From CAYUYV01 sp964561475 (GTDB lineage: Bacteria > Pseudomonadota > Alphaproteobacteria > JAJFIK01): DNA of 64,000 nucleotides. Below the pieces are notes generated by a model, which was not told the origin of the DNA, ran no database searches, and was given only the letters and a program-made list of their open reading frames with translations. A program made the translations under genes and the position numbers. The stretch lies in contig CAZLPU010000016.1 of the NCBI GenBank assembly GCA_964561475.1, forward strand, positions 8,653-72,652. Direction: 5' to 3'. Positions 61,116-64,000 of this stretch are shown here, piece after piece (position 1 is the first letter of the stretch; the number at the start of each line of letters is the position of its first letter).

Positions 61116-61544
61116 CTCGATTCCCACTGATCCCTCACGGTCCCGACGCTTCGGCTGCCTCCACACGAGGCGCCAAGGCGGTCCATTGGTTGCGGGCGCG
61201 GCGCGATCCCTCAAGCCTCCCGCAGCGGCGCTTATACTGGTCGGACAAGCAATTGACAAACTGAGAAGAGCCCCGGGGTCCAGATCGGAAAATCCCCCAG
61301 GCCATCAGCCTGCACTTCCCACCGTTCACCAAATCTCGGAGCGGCCCTCATTGGCGCCGAGGACCCGGTGGACCCATTTTGCAGAGGCGGGAGCCCGGGC
61401 CGACCTGAAGACAAGGATCCGCCGGTATGGCCAGCCCGGATCGCCAGCCGGGGTCAAATGTCTGCCGGATTGGATTGTCCCGCCGCCCGGGCTCTGCTAT
61501 GCACCCTGTCTGATCAGGCGCCGGGCGCTTCGATCCTTGCGTGA
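61116..61544. other. Intergenic region between pcm and tRNA-Cys
   Basis: 429 bases holding the pcm promoter (leftward) and the tRNA-Cys promoter (rightward). No credible coding frame or repeat is seen. Confidence 0.5.
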
Positions 61545-61618
61545 GGCCACGTGGCGGAGTGGTTACGCAGCGGCCTGCAAAGCCGTGTACGCCGGTTCGA
61601 TTCCGGCCGTGGCCTCCA
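61545..61618 (+). tRNA. tRNA-Cys (GCA)
   Basis: 74 bases including encoded CCA. Acceptor arms GGCCACG / CGTGGCC pair fully; the anticodon loop CTGCAAA gives GCA; the T arm is GCCGG-TTCGATT-CCGGC. The discriminator base is T, the identity element of tRNA-Cys. Confidence 0.96.
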
Positions 61619-61917
61619 TATTTATCCAGCCTGCTATCTCTCCAGTTCCTTTCTTGCCCCGGGACTTCCTGGAACCGGGAGGTTAGTTCCCAATACCCTG
61701 CCCGTGATCGCAAGCCATGGTGAGCGCGGCCGACACCACTTCGTCTAGACCATTTTTCCTGCCTATTCTCGCCTTGAGTGCAATCGGCTTTGGCTGCCGG
61801 AAACCGCCCATCCGGGCCGGGCATCCCAACCGCCCCTTTACCCTTTGACGCCACAGTGACTTCCGATTTTGCCCGCGATACCAAATCCTTCGCGCGGGCC
61901 TGGGGAGGACACAGGCC
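61619..61917. other. Gap after tRNA-Cys
   Basis: 299 bases with no gene-like frame, tRNA or clear terminator. Confidence 0.45.
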
Positions 61918-62190
61918 TTGGACCTGCACGCCATGGACAATCCGACGCAGTCATCGCCTCCGCCCGCCGAGGCAGGCGCGCCGGGCGACGATCATGATCA
62001 AGGGGAGATCGAGGGAGGGCCGGCCCCATGCCTGGTCGCAAGGGTGAGCAAGGCTCTGGACCGGCACGAAGTGGAGCAGGTTCTGCGCGCCTTGAAGCTG
62101 ATGGAACTGGAAATGGCCGTCACCGTGGTCCAGCACTGCCACCATGCCCGGCCCCAGAACCGGCAAACGCCCAGCCCAAAAGCAGCCTGA
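61918..62190 (+). CDS. Small hypothetical protein
   Basis: 90 residues from a TTG at 61918 with GGAGG nine bases upstream, or 85 from the ATG at 61933. The first half is Pro/Gly/Asp-rich; the second half is one amphipathic helix region (L-D-R-H-E-V-E-Q-V-L-R-A-L-K-L-M-E-L-E-M-A-V) followed by His/Gln-rich residues. No family recognised. It could equally be a chance frame; the good ribosome site is the main support. Confidence 0.38.
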   Translation: MDLHAMDNPTQSSPPPAEAGAPGDDHDQGEIEGGPAPCLVARVSKALDRHEVEQVLRALKLMELEMAVTVVQHCHHARPQNRQTPSPKAA

Positions 62191-62290
62191 TCGGAGCTGG
62201 CCCCTGATGGGATCGGCCCCCTGATTGGATCGCGCGCCAAATCGGAGTGGCAGGGTGAGCAGATCGGGCCACCTCCCCCAACGCCCGCCG

Positions 62291-62305
62291 TTAACCTTTC
62301 CTTAA
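62291..62305 (+). promoter_or_regulatory. CtrA-type box TTAA-N7-TTAA
   Basis: Perfect match to the CtrA response-regulator consensus (TTAA, seven bases, TTAA). It lies 23 bases before the hairpins of the candidate small RNA, a position able to control its promoter. In GC-rich DNA this motif is uncommon by chance. Confidence 0.5.
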
Positions 62306-62314
62306 GAGCGATAA

Positions 62315-62396
62315 CCGAGGGTTTAACAGCCCTCCTTGGAGGGCACCCCACCATTACCGAACTCAAAGGGCTGCCCATGGGCGGCCCCTTTTTTTT
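62315..62396 (+). ncRNA. Candidate small RNA with two hairpins
   Basis: Start is approximate. The first hairpin is GCCCTCC-TT-GGAGGGC (62329-62344), exposing a CCUCC segment that could pair with ribosome-binding sites; the second is the terminator stem at 62368-62387 followed by eight Ts. No coding frame explains the terminator, because the nearest gene upstream ends 178 bases away. No known RNA family recognised. Confidence 0.35.
62368..62396 (+). terminator. Rho-independent terminator
   Basis: The stem GGGCTGCCC / GGGCGGCCC (one T-G pair) and C are followed by eight consecutive Ts. It ends either the candidate small RNA or the small upstream gene. Confidence 0.75.
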
Positions 62397-62573
62397 GCCC
62401 ATCATCCACCGATCACGCCGACACATTACGGGCCTCATGCCCAATCCCCGGTGGCGCCCATCCGGTCCGATCAGGGACCAAAGGCGCCCCCAATCAGGCC
62501 ACCCCAAAAAAAGGGGTTGGAATCCCACACCGGCCTCTGCTAGGTACACCCCCCATGGGCAGACGCCCTCTGC

Positions 62574-62649
62574 TCCCCGGTAGCTCAGTTGGTAGAGCAA
62601 GCGGCTGTTAACCGCTCGGTCGCTGGTTCGAGTCCGGCCCGGGGAGCCA
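62574..62649 (+). tRNA. tRNA-Asn (GTT)
   Basis: 76 bases including encoded CCA. Acceptor TCCCCGG / CCGGGGA pairs fully; D arm GCTC-AGTTGGTA-GAGC; anticodon loop CTGTTAA gives GTT; T arm GCTGG-TTCGAGT-CCGGC. The 3' half is also the attachment side of the adjacent serine-recombinase element, whose reading frame runs into it. Confidence 0.96.
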
Positions 62650-63936
62650 ATTACCATTTTCCGTCAATTCTACACCATGACGTGCATCTTCCCCTGATGC
62701 GCCAAAGTCTGTTTTCGCAATCAAATCAAAGGGCTGGCGAAACTCAACGGCCATCTCTCCTCCCTTCCAGGAGCAGTTCGAGAGCAGGAAATCCAGCAAA
62801 CGCCGCTTCTCGGCTGCAGGCTGGGCGTCGAACAGGCCGCGGGCCTTCTGCGCCAGGTCGAGCAGCCGCACACCGTCCTCCAGGTAAGACTGGTCCGCGT
62901 CCTGGTGGCGGCCAATCAGCCGCTGGCACTCCTCCTGCTCCCGCCGCCACTCCGCTGCTTTGTCGTCAAAGAACGTGGTTGTGATCCGACCATCGAGCTT
63001 GTCGAGATACATCGTGTCGATCCGATGCTGGAGCCGGTCAACCTGAGCGCGCAGACGTTTGATCGCTTGTTCATGCTCGCGCTTCTCATCTCCATGGCTT
63101 TCCAGCAGAGCCGCCCTCACCCATTCAAGGACATGCTCCTCAAAATGGAGCCGACCCAACTGGGCTGAGAACCGCTCCTCCAGCACCTCCTCACGGACAT
63201 AGCGCTCCGGGCATTTCTGTTTGTACCCAGTGCAATGATAGTAAATATATTTCTCCTTCTTGATCTCCCCGACCATGGCGCAACCGCAGTGACCACAGGT
63301 GATCAGCCCCGAGAACGCAAAACTCCGCTTGCCCCCTTTCAGCTTGCTGGCGTTGCGCCCGTCGAGAATGGCCTGAACCCGATGCCACAGCTCCGGTGAA
63401 ACGATCGGCTCGTGGATGCCCTTGTAGACTTTCCCCTTCCACTCAAACTCGCCCATATAGAGCCGTGTGCGCAGGATCTTATGCACCGTGCTTTTCGGAA
63501 GAGGACGGCTCGTGTTCCGGTGTACAAGCCCTTCTTCCCGGGCCTTCTGCGTCAGATCCTTCAGTGACACTGTTCCGCTGACGTACCATTCAAACAGGCG
63601 AGAGATGAGCGGTGCAACGTCCGGGTTCGGCGCGATTACCCGCTTGCCATCCTCAGACAGAACATTGTCATAACCGAGCGGCGCACAGGACGGCCAGATC
63701 CCCTGCTCGGCCTTCTCGGTCATACCTTTGCGAGTCTCCTCAGAGAGGTTGTCGATGTAGTTCTTGGCCATCAGCACCTTGATGCCATGCATGAACTTTT
63801 CCGAGGAGCGGGACTCAGCGGAGAGGATGACGCCCTCCTTGACGAAATGAATCTCCAGATCCAGCTCATCAAGCGTGACCCAATCCTTCAGATTGCGATA
63901 AAGACGATCCGTCTTCTCCACCAGGACGGTCCGGAC
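62608..63936 (-). pseudogene. Large serine recombinase lacking its catalytic N-terminus
   Basis: About 440 codons remain. Visible parts: the end of the resolvase domain (L-V-E-K-T-D-R-L-Y-R-N-L), the recombinase domain (I-W-P-S-C-A-P-L-G-Y, then R-T-R-L-Y-M-G-E-F), a zinc ribbon (I-T-C-G-H-C-G-C-A and Y-Y-H-C-T-G) and a coiled coil. The ~70 N-terminal residues with the serine nucleophile are missing: homology stops at about 63936, where an IS-like end begins, and the frame hits a stop at 63976-63978. The 3' end reads into tRNA-Asn (W-L-P-G-P-D-S-N-Q-R-P-S-G), the TAA falling in the anticodon loop, as in elements integrated into tRNA genes. A GTG at 63921 could in theory start a truncated product. 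Confidence 0.75.
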
Positions 63937-64000
63937 TGAACCGCGCCGGGTTTGCCGGAGGCTTTTTTGTGTGAGTCAGGCCGCCAACGCGGTTTCCTTG
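63937..64000 (-). mobile_element. End of an IS3-type insertion sequence (continues right)
   Basis: The boundary begins TGAACCGCGCCGGG; on the other strand the element would end in CA, as IS3-family elements do. On the - strand a frame entering from the right reads K-E-T-A-L-A-A and stops at 63976-63978, 39 bases inside the proposed end, which fits a transposase C-terminus. A T6 run follows. The element body is outside the window; family assignment is from memory of terminal patterns. Confidence 0.5.

Larger units (their letters stand above)
62191..62573. other. Gap before tRNA-Asn with RNA-like signals
   Basis: 383 bases without a gene. The middle holds the CtrA-type box and candidate small RNA; 62397-62573 shows nothing beyond the tRNA-Asn promoter region. 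Confidence 0.5.

Noticed and set aside
61348..61929. 193-codon - strand frame across tRNA-Cys
   Set aside because: It runs antisense through a certain tRNA gene and has no protein-like features.

Overview
The window is GC-rich, gene-dense chromosomal DNA of an alphaproteobacterium; I cannot name the genus. The evidence is a PopZ homologue beside valS, tolC and pcm; an alphaproteobacterial cell-envelope/segregation cluster (dgt, SPOR protein, nagZ, scpA, scpB); a Caulobacter-type TonB receptor; and a perfect TTAA-N7-TTAA (CtrA-type) box near the right end. Most operons are tightly packed with 4-base start/stop overlaps.

Layout. 0-1.6 kb: 3' part of a secreted PPC-domain protein. 1.6-13 kb: a large unrecognised protein divergent from a small P-loop GTPase, a DUF2079 membrane protein convergent with a DPM1-like glycosyltransferase, a 909-residue membrane/coiled-coil protein and a small P-loop kinase. 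13-21 kb: a GMC oxidoreductase, a two-gene unit of a TIR-TM-FGE protein and a membrane class III nucleotide cyclase, an orphan ModA, a small outer-membrane barrel and a MATE transporter. 21.9-37.1 kb: a phosphonate island. The C-P lyase operon phnGHIJKLM on the + strand converges on a - strand run: TonB receptor, tyrosine-phosphatase-like protein, PhnD lipoprotein, a second PhnD-like protein, two PhnE permeases, PhnC and a hexapeptide acyltransferase. Together these could take phosphonates (perhaps also phosphate esters) across both membranes and cleave them. No phnF, phnN or phnP is present.

37-48 kb: a VTT-fold membrane protein, a DM13 protein, scpB-scpA-nagZ-SPOR, dgt, erpA and xth. argS, often found between dgt and the SPOR gene in this class, is not there; about 500 non-coding bases lie in its place. 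48-54 kb: a divergent pair of unrecognised genes (a soluble protein and a membrane/coiled-coil protein whose architecture matches the 9.5-12.2 kb protein), a carotenoid oxygenase and a Sel1-repeat protein. 54-61 kb: valS (carrying an assembly gap with a 69-base apparent insertion), popZ, tolC and pcm. 61.5-64 kb: tRNA-Cys, a candidate small RNA behind the CtrA-type box, tRNA-Asn, and a large serine recombinase whose 3' end runs into tRNA-Asn and whose 5' end is cut by what looks like an IS3-type element leaving the window.

Two themes stand out: unexplained NTPase/TIR/cyclase and coiled-coil membrane genes in small units that look accessory, and many 14-19 bp tandem repeats, both between genes and inside low-complexity protein linkers.
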